Part shown: one piece after another, positions 1 to 13,888 of the stretch | Layout of the letters: each line of letters begins with the position of its first letter | Numbering within the stretch: position 1 is the first letter of the stretch | DNA from: Liolophura sinensis | Lineage: Eukaryota; Mollusca; Polyplacophora; Chitonida; Chitonidae | Direction of reading: 5' to 3' | Length of the DNA: 64,000 bases | Assembly: GCF_032854445.1 (NCBI RefSeq) | Contig: NC_088303.1 | Span: forward strand, 629,501 to 693,500 | Notes under the pieces: generated by a model | The model's input: the letters and a program-made list of their open reading frames with translations, nothing else | Databases searched by the model: none | What the model was told of the DNA's origin: nothing | Program-made: the position numbers and the translations under genes

Positions 1-160
1 TTTTAACCCTGTGTACAGACTATTCAAGCTATGGCCTTGGAAGTTGGTCAGTACATTAACAAAATCATGCCATTTGAATGTCTAAAGTTTGAAAGGGTTT
101 GAAGGATAAGGATAATGGAACAATATGGCATCAAAGTACAGCCCATTTTTTTATGCCCAC

Positions 161-204
<44 letters not shown>

Positions 205-605
205 ACTAACAAGTAAAAATAGAAAATGATCCAGATTCATTTGGCTCCACCCCTACCCGTAATTGTTAACATCATAGGTCATATTCAGGGCACTTCGCTT
301 AGCTATATATATGTATAAGCTCCCTTCTTTATTCTCAGGGTTTATTCAAGGCCTTGGAAACCTTTGGAATAAGAGTTTGGCGTGCGAACTCTATTGTTGG
401 TAAATGTCAAAAATCATGTATTCTGACTGACTATATGCTTATTGAAAAGGTGGCTCATTGATCCTATGGGTTCCCGAGAGAGCTGACCATATCCTAGCTT
501 TATTAAGCTGACCATATCCTAGCTTTATTAAGCCATGTCTTAATAATAATAGTAATGCTTTATTTACTAAGGGAGATCAGTTAGATACAAAACTATCGTC
601 CTTGA
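1..605. other. Non-coding upstream sequence with a TA microsatellite
   Basis: No gene is visible. A TA dinucleotide run occupies about 163-201. A 27-bp unit containing ACCATATCCTAGC is duplicated in tandem at about 481-533. Confidence 0.6.
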
Positions 606-1056
606 GTCAAATTGTATGAACCTGTATGGTGCAGGATCACTTTGTGTAAAGTTGTATGAACCTGTATGGTGCAGGATCACTTTGTGCTAAAATGTATAAA
701 CCTGTATAGTGCAGGATTACTTTGTGCTAAAATGTATATACCTGTATGGTGCAGGATTACCTCATGTTATAATGTATAAACCTTTATAGTGGCAGGATCA
801 CTTTGTGCAAAATTGTATAAACCTGTAGGGTGTAGGATCACTTTGTGCAAAATTCTATATACCTGTATGTGCAAGATGACTTTGTGCAAAATTGTATAAA
901 CCTGTATGGTGCAGGATGACTTTGTGCAAAATTGTATGAACCTGTATGGTGCAGGAATCACTTTGTGCAAAATTGTATTGAATATGTATGGGGCAGGATC
1001 ACTTTGTGTTAAAATGTATAAACCTTTATAGTTCAGGATCATTTGTGTTACAATGA
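606..1056. repeat. Minisatellite, about 40-bp period, about 11 copies
   Basis: Repeated landmarks are CCTGTATGGTGCAGGATCAC and TTTGTGCTAAAATGTATAAA, with small indels and substitutions between units. The short open frames across it are by-products of the repetition. Confidence 0.88.
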
Positions 1057-1304
1057 CAGTATCCTAGCTTTATTTAGCAGTGCAGAATCACTGTGTGTTA
1101 TGATATTTGAAGCATTTGGCAGTTGTTTTATGCCTTATTCCACATGCATGGTCTCCGGAAATTTGCCAGTCTCAGTTTCTCCGGCAACAGCTATACCTAG
1201 TCCACATAAAACCCCAAGCTTTCAGATCTAAGAATAACCTGTTTGTAAACCACTGTTGTTACGTGACCTGGCTGTGCAGTACATTGCATCAGAAGATTAG
1301 TTGG

Positions 1305-2399
1305 GTAAACCTCAACACCTCATTACCCCACCCATCACTACCACCCACCCACACCTAACACCATCATTTACACACCCAGCCTCAACACCATCATTACCCC
1401 CACCCATCACTACCACCCACCCCCACCTAACACCATCATTACACACCCAGCCTCAACACCGTCATTATCCCCACCCATCACTACCACTTCCAACACCATC
1501 ATTACCTCCACCCATCACTACCACCCACCCCCACCTAACACCATCATTACACACCCAGCCTCAACACCATCATTATCCCCACCCATCACTATCACTCCCA
1601 ACACCATCATTACCCCCACCCATCACTACCACCATCCACATCTAACACCATCATTACACATCCAGCCTCAACACCATCATTATCCCCACCCATCACTACC
1701 ACCCACCCACACCTAACACCATAATTACACACCCAGCCTCAACACCATCATTATCCCCACCCATCACTACCACTCCCAACACCATCATTACCCCCACCCA
1801 TCACTACCACCGATCCACACCTAACGCCATCATTACAACACCCAGCCCCATCACCATCATTACCCCTACCCATCACTATCACTCCCCAACACCATCATTA
1901 CCCCTACCCATCACTACCATCATCCACATCTAACACCATCATTACACACCCAGCCTCAGCACCATCATTATCCCCACCCATCACTACCACTCCCAACACC
2001 ATCATTACCCCCACCCATCACTACCACCGATCCACACCTAACGCCATCATTATACACCCAACCCCATCACCATCATTACCCCTACCCCATCACTATCACT
2101 CCCAACACCATCATTACCCCCACCCATCACTACCACCATCCACACCTAACACCATCATTACACACCCAGCCTCAACACCATCATTACCCACACCATCACT
2201 ACCTCCCATCAACACCCATCACTACCACCCACCCTCACCAATGACTACCTCCCACCCACTCCCATTACTACCACCCACCCACACCCAACACTACCTGATC
2301 CACACCCAACACTACCTCCCATCAACGCCCAACACTACCTCCCACCCACACCCAACACCATCATTACTCACCCATCTCCCATACATCACCACCCACCCA
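1305..2399. repeat. C-rich compound tandem array (CCCACCCATCACTACC type)
   Basis: A degenerate array built from CAACACCATCATTA, CCCCACCCATCACTACCAC and CACCCAGCCT blocks in varying order. Nearly all guanine is on the opposite strand. It is interrupted by the SINE at 2400-2702 and resumes after it. Confidence 0.88.
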
Positions 2400-2702
2400 G
2401 ACCAGCCCGGATAGCACAGTTGGTAGAGCGTCTGCTTCAGGAGCGGTAGATCCATGATCAATCCTGGGTCGAATCACACCTAAGACTTTAAAAGAGGAAG
2501 TTGCAGCTTCCTTGCTTGGTGTTCAGCATGAAGGAGATAATGCAATGACTGGTTGACCCCAATCAGTATAATTGCTCAGTGAAGCAGCACTAAATAAAAG
2601 AGTGGTGGAAATCTGTCCTGTGACAAGGAGGCACCCTGAGGCTTCCATATGACTGAAAAACTGTTGAGTATGACATTAAACCCCAACCACTCACTCACTC
2701 AC
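2400..2702 (+). mobile_element. tRNA-derived SINE, family A, full length
   Basis: The 5' end is a degenerate tRNA: an A-box-like AGCACAGTTGGTAGAGCG, then a B-box-like GGTCGAATCACACC. It is followed by a body with CTTAAAAGAGG-like text, GAAGCAGCACTAAATAAA, CATATGACTGAAAAACTGTT and TGACATTAAACCCC, ending in an ACTC repeat tail. TCACCACCCACCCA flanks both sides (2386-2399 and 2703-2716) and may be a 14-bp target duplication, although the host array is itself repetitive. Two relatives lie at 26016 and 29197. Confidence 0.82.
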
Positions 2703-2925
2703 TCACCACCCACCCACAACTAACACCCTCATTACCCACTCACCCAGAACACCATCACCACCCACAAGCCCACCCAGCCCCAACACTATCACCACTCACC
2801 CACCTCACCACTATCAACACCCACCCCAACACCGTCACCACCTACCCATCTACACCCTGCACCACCCACAAACACCATCATACAACCACCCACCCCTAAC
2901 ACCCTTAGTATACTCACCCATTGGT
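2703..2925. repeat. Continuation of C-rich array beyond the SINE
   Basis: CACCCACC, AACACCATCA and CAACACTATCACC blocks resume directly after the SINE tail. The element therefore split a pre-existing array. Confidence 0.75.
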
Positions 2926-3671
2926 GTGGCATGTTTCCTTCAATGATAAATTTGAATGCTTTGTCTAATAACAGTTATTTAGTGATCTAGGCATGTATAA
3001 TAATATGGCCAAGCTGTAATAGGAACATTTGTATTTGATCATTAGCATAGAGGTATAATGATTGTTAGGGAAAGTGGCCTGGGTGTTCGGGTAAGTTTTT
3101 TTGTTTTAATAAGTTGGCTATTCTATCACTACATGAATCAAGGTTCAGGTCAACATGGACTAGAGTTTAAATCAAAGCACTTACTGGCAAGGGGCTGGGT
3201 GTCTCCTAACTCTGGTGTGTGAGGAGGTGCCCTTTTATCATTGTAATGCCCATACATGTATAGTAATGGTTTGCTAGTAAAGTACATGTATATCATTACA
3301 AACATGTACATGTATGTTTTGTTGGGCATAACCCAACCGACTGTGCATAAAAGCACCCGTTTCTACTGTTTTGATGTTGATTAAATTATTTTTTCTCTCT
3401 TGATCATTATTTTATTTTTTCTCTTTGGCGTCTTACCCCTCATCCACGAAGGGCCCTCAAAGATCAAGTAAACCAGTTATTGAATCTTGATTGTATACAT
3501 AAAGATGTCCCTCTGTTATAGCCAATCTCCATTTAATGGTTCCATATGTGTTCATTTTGTTAGGACAAAACCCATTGTCAGACACAGAGATTTGATGTGG
3601 CTTAACTCCTCTGATTTGTGGGGGCTTTTTTCTTCAGACTTTTCAGTCAAAACCTTTCTCATCAATTAAAC
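2926..3671. other. Unique non-coding sequence
   Basis: I see no gene or array. The stretch is AT-rich with scattered TACATGTA palindromes near 3250-3310. Confidence 0.5.
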
Positions 3672-4028
3672 CTGGCTTTTGTGGAGAACCTGAAGGTACA
3701 TGTGGTTGTTTGTGGAGAACCTGTAGGTACATGTGGTTGTTTGTGGAGAACCTGTAGGTACATGTGGTTGTTTGTGGGGAACCTGTAGGTACTTGTGATT
3801 GTTTGTGGAGAACCTATAGGTACATGTGGTTGTTTGTGGAGAACCTGTAGGTACATGTGGTTGTTTGTGGAGAACCTGTAGGTAACATGTGGTTGTTTGT
3901 GGAGAACCTATAGGTACATGTGGTTGTTTGTGGAGAACCTGTAGGTACATGTGGTTGTTTGTGGAGAACCTATAGGTACATGTGGTCGTTTGTGGAGATC
4001 CTGTAGGTACATGTGGTTGTTTGTGGAG
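3672..4028. repeat. Minisatellite, 31-bp period, about 11 copies
   Basis: The landmark TTTGTGGAGAACCTGTAGG recurs every 31 bp, followed by TACATGTGG. Minor variants are CTATAGG and an inserted A near 3884. Confidence 0.9.
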
Positions 4029-4984
4029 GTGTTCAGTGTTCAGTAAGATCAGTCAGCTTGAATCCCTGGATTTAGTATATGCAGTATTGAGGTTTACATG
4101 TACACATACGTGTAGCTAGGGCAAACTTGTTCGTCATCCAAATTACTGTATTTCACCTAAAGGTTAGCATTTGTCAAGGGACACATTTTCCTAGATCTCT
4201 GATTGATATACCCAAGTTATAAGGCCACTTCAGAGTTTCGTGTGGAGTTAATTTCTCGTCAGATAGACTGAAAGTGTTATCATAAAAAGTGTCATTTTAA
4301 GGCCTGTATGTGCTTCTGAAAGTGTGTCTTTACATACCAAGTGATGAAGGCTGCCAAGGGCAGGATGTGAACACACATTTAACATAGCTACTCTAAATGA
4401 CGTAAAATTTACACGCAAAAGTGTATTTTTACAGGCAAATAAATGTCACAAAATGCTGTGGTGCTGAAACGTACAACTTCCCAGTAGAATATCATACCAT
4501 GTTGGAATCAAACCTCAAAACACTCTTCTAAAATCAGTAGAACTTAGAATCAGGAAAAATAGGGAAGTCTAGTCATGGATGAAATTCAGGGTCATTTATG
4601 GTACATATACACAGGTAACTTCAATCACCGCTTTAGCATATACATGCTTTGAACATGTTATTTTACCTGTTGCAATTGTAATACCTCATTAGGTGGTAAA
4701 TACATCAAAGCCTACACAAAATATGCGAGGAAAATATGTGTGCATGTTTATGTGAGAGAGCCTCTGACCATGGGGATCATTGATCATTTGATTAGTTAGT
4801 ACAGGTATATAAATCTTCGTTAGTTCTCCGGTCATGGGAATTGGTATCGATGGTATAATTAATACAGGCACCATTAATTACTGTTAGGTCATGTTTCCGG
4901 GTGAATTTTTAACTCTGAAAAGATGGATCTGCTCTGCATGGATTAATGAACACCGTCACCCGTAAGGACTTGATCATTTCTGGT
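4029..4984. other. Unique non-coding sequence
   Basis: No coding region or repeat array is recognised in this stretch. Confidence 0.45.
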
Positions 4985-5203
4985 TCAGAAGCATAAACTG
5001 CTGGCTCCCTGATTACCAGGTCATGTGTTCAAATCCAGCTCTCTGCTGAGGCTGGAATTGCACATGGCTTCAAGTCATGAGGCTTGAGAGGTACCCAAAG
5101 GCAATGGGTTAGTCTGGGATGGCCTCCCATGAACCTGACTGCCATCATAGTACAATATAAGTGAAACGAGTAGAGTAGTGCCTTGTCACCAAGCAACTAA
5201 ATA
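4985..5203 (+). mobile_element. Diverged tRNA-SINE-like element (family B relative)
   Basis: A B-box-like GTGTTCAAATCCAGCTC is followed by sequence resembling the family-B body: GCCATCATAGTACAATATAA is comparable with GCCATTGTATAAGTGAAA in the 48585 copy. Just beyond it the sequence reads AACTAAATAAACC. No target duplication was identified. Confidence 0.5.
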
Positions 5204-6848
5204 AACCTAAGCTGTTCTACACTACATACAGACAGTATACACTGTATATGTACCAGGAACTCTCAAACACGTTCGCCTTGATCATCAAAAACCTAAGCTG
5301 TTCTACACTACATACAGGCAGTGTATATGTACCAAGAACTCTCCAATAAGTTCCCCTTGATCATCAAAAACCTAAGCTGTTCTACACTACATACAGACAG
5401 TGTATATGTACCAAGAACTCTCCAATACGTTCCCCTTGATCATCAAAAACATAAGCTGTTCTACACTACATACAGTGTATATGTACCAAGAACTCTCAAA
5501 CACGTTCCCCTTGATCATCACAAACCTAAGCTGTTCTACACTAAATACAAACAGTGTATATGTACCAAGAACTCTCAAACACGTTCGCCTTGATCATCAA
5601 AAACCTAAGCTGTTCTACACTACATACAGGCAGTGTATATGTACCAAGAACTCTCCAATAAGTTCCCCTTGATCATCAAAAACCTAAGCTGTTCTACACT
5701 ACATACAGACAGTGTATATGTACCAAGAACTCTCCAATACGTTCCCCTTGATCATCAAAAACATAAGCTGTTCTACACTAAATACAAACAGTGTATATGT
5801 ACCAAGAACTCTCCAATATGTTCCCCTTGATCATCAAAAACCTAAGCTGTTCTACACTACATACAGACAGTGTATATGTACCAAGAACTCTCCAATAAGT
5901 TCCCCTTGATCATCAAAAACCTAAGCTGTTCTGCACTACATACAGACAGTGTATATGTAACAAGAACTCTCAAACACGTTCCCCTTGATCATCACAAACC
6001 TAAGCTGTTCTAGACTACATACAGACAGTGTATATGCACCAAGAACTCTCCAATATGTTCCCCTTGATCATCAAAAACCTAAGCTGTTCTAGACTACATA
6101 CAGACAGTGTATATGTACCAAGAACTCTCCAATACGTTCCCCTTGATCATCAAAAACCTAAGCATACATACAGACAGTGTATATGTAACAAGAACTCTCA
6201 AACACGTTCCCCTTGATCATCACAAACCTAAGCTGTTCTACACTACATACAGACAGTGTATATGCACCAAGAACTCTCCAATATGTTCCCCTTGATCATC
6301 AAAAACCTAAGCTGTTCTACACTACATACACACAGTATGTATATACCAAGAACTCTCCAGCACATTCCCCTTGATCATCACAAACCTAAGCTATTCTACA
6401 CTACATACAGACAGTGTATATGTACCAAGAACTCTCCAATACGTTCCCCATGATCATCAAAAACCTAAGCTGTTCTACACTACATACAAACAGTATATAT
6501 CTTCTAAGAACTCTCCAATACGTTCCCCATGATCATCAAAAACCTAAGCTGTTCTAGACTACATACAGAGAGTATATATATTCCAAGAACTCTCCAATAT
6601 GTTCCCCATGATCATCAAAAACCTAAGCTGTTCTACACTACATACAGAGAGTATATATGTTCTAAGAACTCTCCAATACATTCCCCATGATCATCAAAAA
6701 CCTAAGCTGTTCTACACTACATATACACAGTATGTATGTACCAAGAACTCTCCAGTATGTTCCCCTTGATCATCAAAAACCTAAGCAGCTCTACACTACA
6801 TACAGAGAGTATATATGTACCAAGAACTCTCCAGCACATGCCCCTTGA
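5204..6848. repeat. Minisatellite, 79-bp period, about 21 copies
   Basis: Landmarks in each unit are CCTAAGCTGTTCTACACTAC, GTATATGTACCAAGAACTCT and CCCTTGATCATCAAAAA. Units are mostly 79 bp; a few lost about 10 bp (near 6160). Copies at the right edge are more diverged. Overlapping short frames repeat every 79 bp and are not genes. Confidence 0.93.
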
Positions 6849-8075
6849 TGATCAATGAATTGATTTCAACAGGATGACAGGGATGAATCCAGAGTGCCTT
6901 ACCTATCAAAATAATCCCGTCTATCCTTTCTTATTTAAAACCTTTTTTTCAGTCGAGTTTATGCATACATTTATTGTAAAAATGACCACAAAAATGATTT
7001 GTTTTTGTCACTATTAAAAGATGCAAGCTTCACAAAACTGTGTCAATTAATTCTCTTACTTAGTTCTCTTAGAATGTTAAAAGTGTTGGTCGCAAAGGCA
7101 CTTGATAAGGTTGAAGAATTAGATTGGCAAGAAGCTCCACAGCATTTCACAGCCTGGATGACTGACAGATAATAAAGCATCCATCACTACAGTATCTCGT
7201 TTGGATACAAGGATTGTGCTATCCAAGATGAGTATGTCCTTCTGTTTTCATGACAAAATTGCCAAAGTATATCTGTTTGTCTCAGACAATGGCCTATACA
7301 TGTATAATTGAGGGATGGGGTGTCCTAAATAGATTATCAAACCTTGTTTTGTCACTGCATGTTTTGTCACCTTTCTCTTTGATTTATAATTAGAAACTGG
7401 ACACGGCTGTATTGCCAGTTGATAATTACTGAATAAATGGTTAGGTGGGCACGAGGCCAGGCACTGCCCAATTTGGTGAACTGCCAAGCTGGTTGATTGG
7501 ATTACAGAGATTATAACCCTGCATCTAGCTTCATGTAACAGGCTCATCAGTCTGGCCTAGACTCCCCCAGACTTCCCAGACGTAATTGGTCCCAAATCTC
7601 TAGCCCAATTGATGAAAGATTCTGGTACTATGATCAGCATTAGAGGAGGGATGTGGGGCGGGGGGAGACTTTGAGAGATGGTGAGCAAGAACAATAAACG
7701 TGTTACATATGGATGCATTTCTCATATCAGCGCTTCATTTATAGTCTGCAAATCCGAAGGGAGTTGTTATCTGAAGTCCATCTGATATGCAGGACATTTC
7801 TGACTTCACGTTAGATGGTTAGGAGAAATTCTTTGTTAATTGAGATATAATCTTATTTTTCAAAATCAGTTTGCCACAAATCATGTCTTTTCTCTATATT
7901 TCATTGATTCAGGTGTGAATTAATCATAAGCATCCAGGATTCTGGGAGAATTTCTAACCATTTATTTTAGTTTTATGGCTATATATGCAACTGTACATTT
8001 GATGAAGTTCATCAAGTTAATTGACATTTTTGGCATTCTCTTATGGTACAGTTTGGAGTGACAGGGATGCTTGTA
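6849..8075. other. Unique non-coding sequence
   Basis: No gene is recognised. The part at about 7430-7700 is of higher complexity and could be conserved non-coding DNA, but nothing identifiable is seen. Confidence 0.4.
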
Positions 8076-8537
8076 ACTCATGTACATGTATTATATAGAA
8101 GCTCATGCATGTTTATTATATAGAACCTCATGCTCAAGTATTATATGGAAGCTCATGCACATGTATTACATAGAAGCTCATGCATGTGTATTATATAGAA
8201 GCTCATGCACATGTATTATATAGAAGCTCATGCTCAAGTATTATATAGAAGCTCATGCACATGTATTATATAGAAGCTCATGCATGTGTATTATATAGAA
8301 GCTCATGCATGTGTATTATATAGAAGCTCATGCACATGTATTATATAGAAGCTCATGCACATGTATTATATAGAAGCTCATGTACATGTATTATATAGAA
8401 GCTCATGTACATGTATTATATAGAAGCTCATGTACATGTATTATATAGAAGCTCATGCACATGTATTATATAGAAGCTCATGTATATGTATTATATAGAA
8501 GCTCATGCACATGTATTATATAGAAGCTCATGTACAT
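8076..8537. repeat. Minisatellite, 25-bp period, about 18 copies
   Basis: TATATAGAAGCTCATG recurs every 25 bp, with the variable core CACATGTAT, CATGTGTAT, TACATGTAT or CTCAAGTAT between. Confidence 0.92.
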
Positions 8538-11500
8538 CGATATCTAATATGCTTCACTGACCATGGAATGGTGTACATGATCTCAATAATGGTTGTCATG
8601 CTAACAGTTACTTTTATGTCATACTTTTTAGGCTTTGTACAATAGCTATTACATCGTAAATTGATGAAGACTTCAGAAGATTCATGTCCCCTACAGTGAT
8701 AAAGATAAATGTAGCTAGTGGAGGGTTACCTGAATATTACAGTATATGTTGACAGGTGAATGTATATACTCATGCACAGTTATAATCCTTTGATCTTTGT
8801 CATCACTTTCATCTGCAGTGTTATTGGCATCCATCTACTGTATCAGTTGATAGATAATTAAAAGCCTGGCTACTGTTATTTGGAAGGCCAAATATATGTG
8901 TAGTAATTAGACAAGGGTCCGATTTCATAATATAGCTCAGAATTCTCCCATTGATAGGACATGTTGTGTTCATGTGGTCTGTATTGACAAGAGAACTATG
9001 AGCAATTAAAAAAAAAGACAAAGATACACTGACGAGAAGTATACTCTGGTACATTCAAGCAGCATAGTTGTTTGTTCTGTAGGATCTCTGAATGTTATCA
9101 AGTATTTCTGTTTTAGTGTGAAGTGACCGTTGTGAACTTTTTACAAAAATATAAGGTGCCATTTCAACCAGTTCAATGTCCACCATAATGCTTTGTTCAT
9201 GGAACGGCCTGCATGGAGCCTTTGATAATTTCATAACCTTAATGATCTAACTGGTTGTTGTCACATTTATAATCAGAAAGATTTTCCATTCTTCTATAAA
9301 AATGATTGAGGCTTCAGTTTTTAATGTGTATGTGCTGAGGTATGTACACGTACTTAATAAGTCTACACATTGCTTGCTTTTCGCATATCAGTGGGTAAAC
9401 AAGGGCAATGTAACATTTTGTCCTTGAGTATAAAATGAGTATCAGGCTGTCCACAATCACCAACTTATTTTATGGCTGCTTACATGACTTCTTTAAATGC
9501 TTGAATTAACCATTTTCAGAAGAAACTCTGTTTTTGTGTTTTATACAAAGAAAAATAAGTATTTCTGTGCCCAGCAGTTGCCATATTTTTTTTCACAATG
9601 GTTTGACCCAGAAAATTATTTTCCACTTTAAAATCCTTTAAGCTGGATGCATAAATTAAAATTTTCTGTTGGTATTAAGCACGGATAATTATTGTTGAGC
9701 CTCATGTATATGATACCAGTTGGATACATATAGATACAGGAAATTATCATGTAGGTGTAGTGTTGTTTTCAAAGAGTTTATTATTACCTTAAAACCTCAA
9801 GAAATTTACAGTGCATTCCATGTGTTGTTTTCAAAATATGAATTATATTTTCAAATTTCAACTAAAAGTGATAGTTTCCATGATGATCAGATTTGTTGGG
9901 AATTTAGAGTAGGGGTACAGGTGCATGGTATATAAATGTGCCAGCCTGGTATGTGTGGGTATCTATTTTTAATACACGTCGGGAAATCAGAAATTCATTG
10001 AGTAACAGTAATTAGGGACGATAGCTGCACTAGGATGAACCAATTAACAGAATTGACACGGCAGTCACGCAAGTCACTCTGAAAAATTCACATAATCTTC
10101 GTTTAGAAAGCTAGCCATAGGAAATTGATATTGATTTGTGTAATGGTCCCTGTCTTGTCGCCCTTTGTGGAGAAAAAAACCTCCCAATCAAATTTTGGCA
10201 GATTTTTTTTTGGGGCAGTTTGGATTTCTCTGAACGAAATATGTACATATACACATTCCAACTAGATAATGAACATTGTGTTTTATTGCTTTTGAAAGTG
10301 AGCTGCTTACAGTACCGCTAGAACATATATATAGACATGATTTCAGGACGTGGTTTCAGGACTACTTTTTAATACATATATCTGTGAACTTAGAAGCCTT
10401 CAGATATCAGGGAATGATTTTCATTGTTTTCATTTAGTGTACAGAATGGTATGGATATTCACTTTACTATCTCCTCAGACCTGCAGTATGGCTTTTCTAT
10501 TTCCTTTGAGTCGGTCTGATTTTCTATGCCAACAACAACCAGTCAGAGTTCGCAATAGGCTACAAGCAGAATTGCAGTTAACCTGGCGTGAAATCAGTCA
10601 AAACCCTTGTGGTGTTGCAAAGTTTATGCCGATGTTCGTGATCAATATCTTACTCCCCATGTTGCTGTCAGATGTCTTAAACATTGCAGGTTTAGAACTC
10701 CCCCTGTTGGGGAGGGGGGTCGATCTCCAAAAGTAGATTGCTTAAATCTCTTCAAACTCATAAAGGGGCCTGAAAAGCATTAATCCGTCAAAGGAAAGCC
10801 TAGTAATTGAAAGATAACTCAATTCCAAATTCCATCCTCTGTTCACCCTTTGGTGCCTGTTTTGTTTTTTTATTTCTTTCCAGCATCAGTGTGGTGTAAG
10901 CTAAAGCATAGTGTGAACAGGCAATGAGTTAGAATTTTCATCCTCATGGAGTTGTGCTTTGTGGGGATTGTAGCAGTTTTTTTGGAGAATTTTTTCTTTT
11001 GTGTTTACATTTTTTTCCTTCACTTTTATTCCTACATGTGCCGTAAATACCCTTACATGCTTCTTTTATATAAAGAAATCAGGTGTTTGTTGAGAAAACA
11101 TAAAACAGGTAGGGATATAATGATACATACATTTGGTCCTGCAGCATGTATGTACACCCTCCTGACCTGTTTATGTCTGATTGCAACGAAGGCTGATTGG
11201 CCGTTGTGTTGAGTGTAATTCGTATCAATATTTTCATGACTATTGAAGGATCGTACTTAAATGGGATAAGGACATGCTGCTGCTGTTGTCAGACGCGCTT
11301 CACTGACAGTTAATACGTCAGCGTACCGTGGCTGTATTATACTGTACATGCATGCAGTACCAGTTATCTGGTTATTATCAGAATCTGAACACATTTCCAC
11401 ATTTCATGGGCCAAACATTAATAAAGACAGCACTTCCATGAAAATTAGCGATTTCCAGGTTTCAGTTTGTGCTGTTGAGAGCACAATGCTTGTGGACATG

Positions 11501-13719
11501 TCACTTGTGAATAAGAAAGTAAACTGATCTGGAAAGGAAATTGATAAGTACATGTACATTGGTCACATCTGATGATGCACTGATGTTGATTATGATAGTG
11601 GACTAATTACTTTACAAGAATAGCACCAGACTGTGTATGGCTGAATCCCAAGTGTATGTTCTACATGGCAGCCCCTTTTGTCCTCTAGTGAACACTGTGA
11701 CGTCGGTGTTCATATAAAAATAGCCAGAAATTTGATTCCATATCAAACTCTCCGGGAACCTTTGGGCAAAACTTTTTCTGTTCTTTCATAATGTTAAACT
11801 TTTTGAGGCCTGAATTTTATAAAACAGGTTTTGGTGTTGCTATAAAAAAGTCCTTTTAATGTTTTATGCATGAAATTGAATGTCAGCTAACAGGAAATAG
11901 AATCTCTTTCTTTATGGAGTTCTTCACACCAGTGGAATAAAATTATCTTGGGCGACCCAAAAAAATGAGAAAGATTATTTGTAAAGGTCAGACTTGACAT
12001 GAGTGTAATGTTGTATGATGAGGTATTGGATTATTGTCAGAGAAAGTGAATGAGCGCAAGACTTTGATCACTCCTTGCCATGCTGTAACACTGCAGGTTG
12101 CTCCCATTTTTATTGTACTAGTTGTGACCTTAAAGAGAGTAACAACAAATTTATCCTGTCCGATACAAAATCATTGTGTCCTAGACACCTTAAAGATGGA
12201 AGTTCTGTCAGATTTGTGGCTCCTTGGTGGACAAGAGCCTTTTGAGTCCATTAAGCGATTATTGGGTTGATAGATGATAAAGCGTCTAATCTGACATCAC
12301 TGCACCCGCTTTGTCTCTGGCAGACTGGGGGAACCAATGTCAGCTGCTGGGTTGCAACAGATGTCTGGTTGTGTTGACCGACTAGTGAGAGGGCTTGGCA
12401 TCTCTTCACCAATGAAAGCCTGTCCAGTCTTGCTTTATGCCCCCAGTAGGGATAGTACAAAGGCAGACCATGGAAATGGTGCCTTCGCCTAACCTAAAAC
12501 GGGAGAATACCACGACTGTCGGTGTGAGAAGGCGGCCAGTGAATAAGTGTCTGGTGCTTCTATTCTTGGAACCGGAAACAAACTGTTATCGTCCCCTTAT
12601 TCTCGGCAGTATAGGCACCTGTCCATCAGTTCTAGCTCCCAGCCTGTGAAGTAATAAGAGGAGCTCTTGGTGATGGGGAATCGTCTAATTGATCTCTGGC
12701 TCAGAGAGGAAATAAATGAGCCACAAGTGTGTCGAGATGAGTGTTAGATTTAGTCCTTGCCAGCTTGTTGTTTGTAAATGGCATCTCCTGATACTAGGCA
12801 AACTGTTAGGTGAGAACAAATAAGTGATTGATCAGCGTGAAAAACACTCTCCAGCGTCTTGGCCTTGTCTTCTAATGCGCCTCAGAGCTGGGAAACAGCA
12901 CTGATTGCACCGATGCTCTAGGGCCTAGTAGTGATCTTGTTCTAGGCAGACAGTTATGAGATCCCAGAACACACAGCCAACAATAACAGCCTAATGTAAC
13001 TTTTGCGTATTTCCTGTACAGGCCTCGGGTTGATGAGAAAGACAGAATGCAGTTTGGCATGGCTCGATTTGGCTACTCCAAATAGAATGCCTCCTGTAGA
13101 AGGACGATCTGCTGCCTCGGAAGACTGATAGTCTATCTCCTTCATATTTTACCCATCGTAATGCTCACAGCGTCCATCATCAGAAATTCTGTTTCCTCTT
13201 TAATATTTTGGTGCACATAGTTACACATTGTGTCTGCTGTAAGACATGTATATGGTTTTATACATGCACGAAAGATAGCCAATAATTCTGTATGTTAATT
13301 GTCTGTTCACTGGGGTTGTGTAGTTAACCATTATAAACAGAAACTGCTAACTATAACAACCCGATCTATCTGACTTGAACTTGCTACTGTAACACAGGAG
13401 ACCCAACATGTATGTATATGCCTACAATAGTGTTGCGGAAGGTCGGAGCTAGCTACAGTCTTCTTAAAACTGGTCTGGAGCACTGTACACAAAGCGTGTG
13501 GGTGGAAGACTCACTTTTGATTCGTGAACATCCCTTGAGCTTTCAACAAACTGAACACAACAGCTGGTTTATCCACCTGTATAGATAGATAGATAAATGT
13601 TCTCTGGACAGTCTAACATGTTTCTTACTCGGCCAGCTTTCAACTTTGTGCAGTGTTTTCGTTCCTCTTAACAAAATCAGCTGTTGCTGATTTCTCAAGA
13701 AGTATTGATTTCTCTCTAG
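8538..13719. other. kcc: Upstream flank of KCC, no repeats or recognised genes
   Basis: This is the longest array-free stretch of the window. The open frames are short and have no recognisable motifs. Roughly 12030-13150 is less AT-rich than its surroundings and may hold regulatory DNA for the KCC gene starting at 13889. That is inference from position only. Confidence 0.4.
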
Positions 13720-13888
13720 GCCTGGTAAAGTCCTCAGCAATATACTCAAAATGGGTATGGCTCATTGTTGCCTCCGTGATATTATAAGAGGTTGCTGGAG
13801 ATTGGCGTCATTCAGGGCGATACTGCTTGTTACCTGAGCGAGCTCAGGGTCTGCCAGAGGTCTGCTCTGTGGGGTCACAAGTCAGAAC
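13720..13888 (+). other. kcc: Probable 5' UTR of KCC
   Basis: This is non-repetitive sequence directly upstream of the ATG. TTTCTCTCTAG at 13709-13719 resembles a 3' splice site, so the UTR may begin as a separate exon segment at 13720. No TATA box or clear initiator can be assigned. The transcription start cannot be located from sequence alone. Confidence 0.35.

Noticed and set aside
10350-10736. 128-codon frame upstream of KCC
   Set aside because: No domain or motif recognised and no supporting signals; treated as chance.
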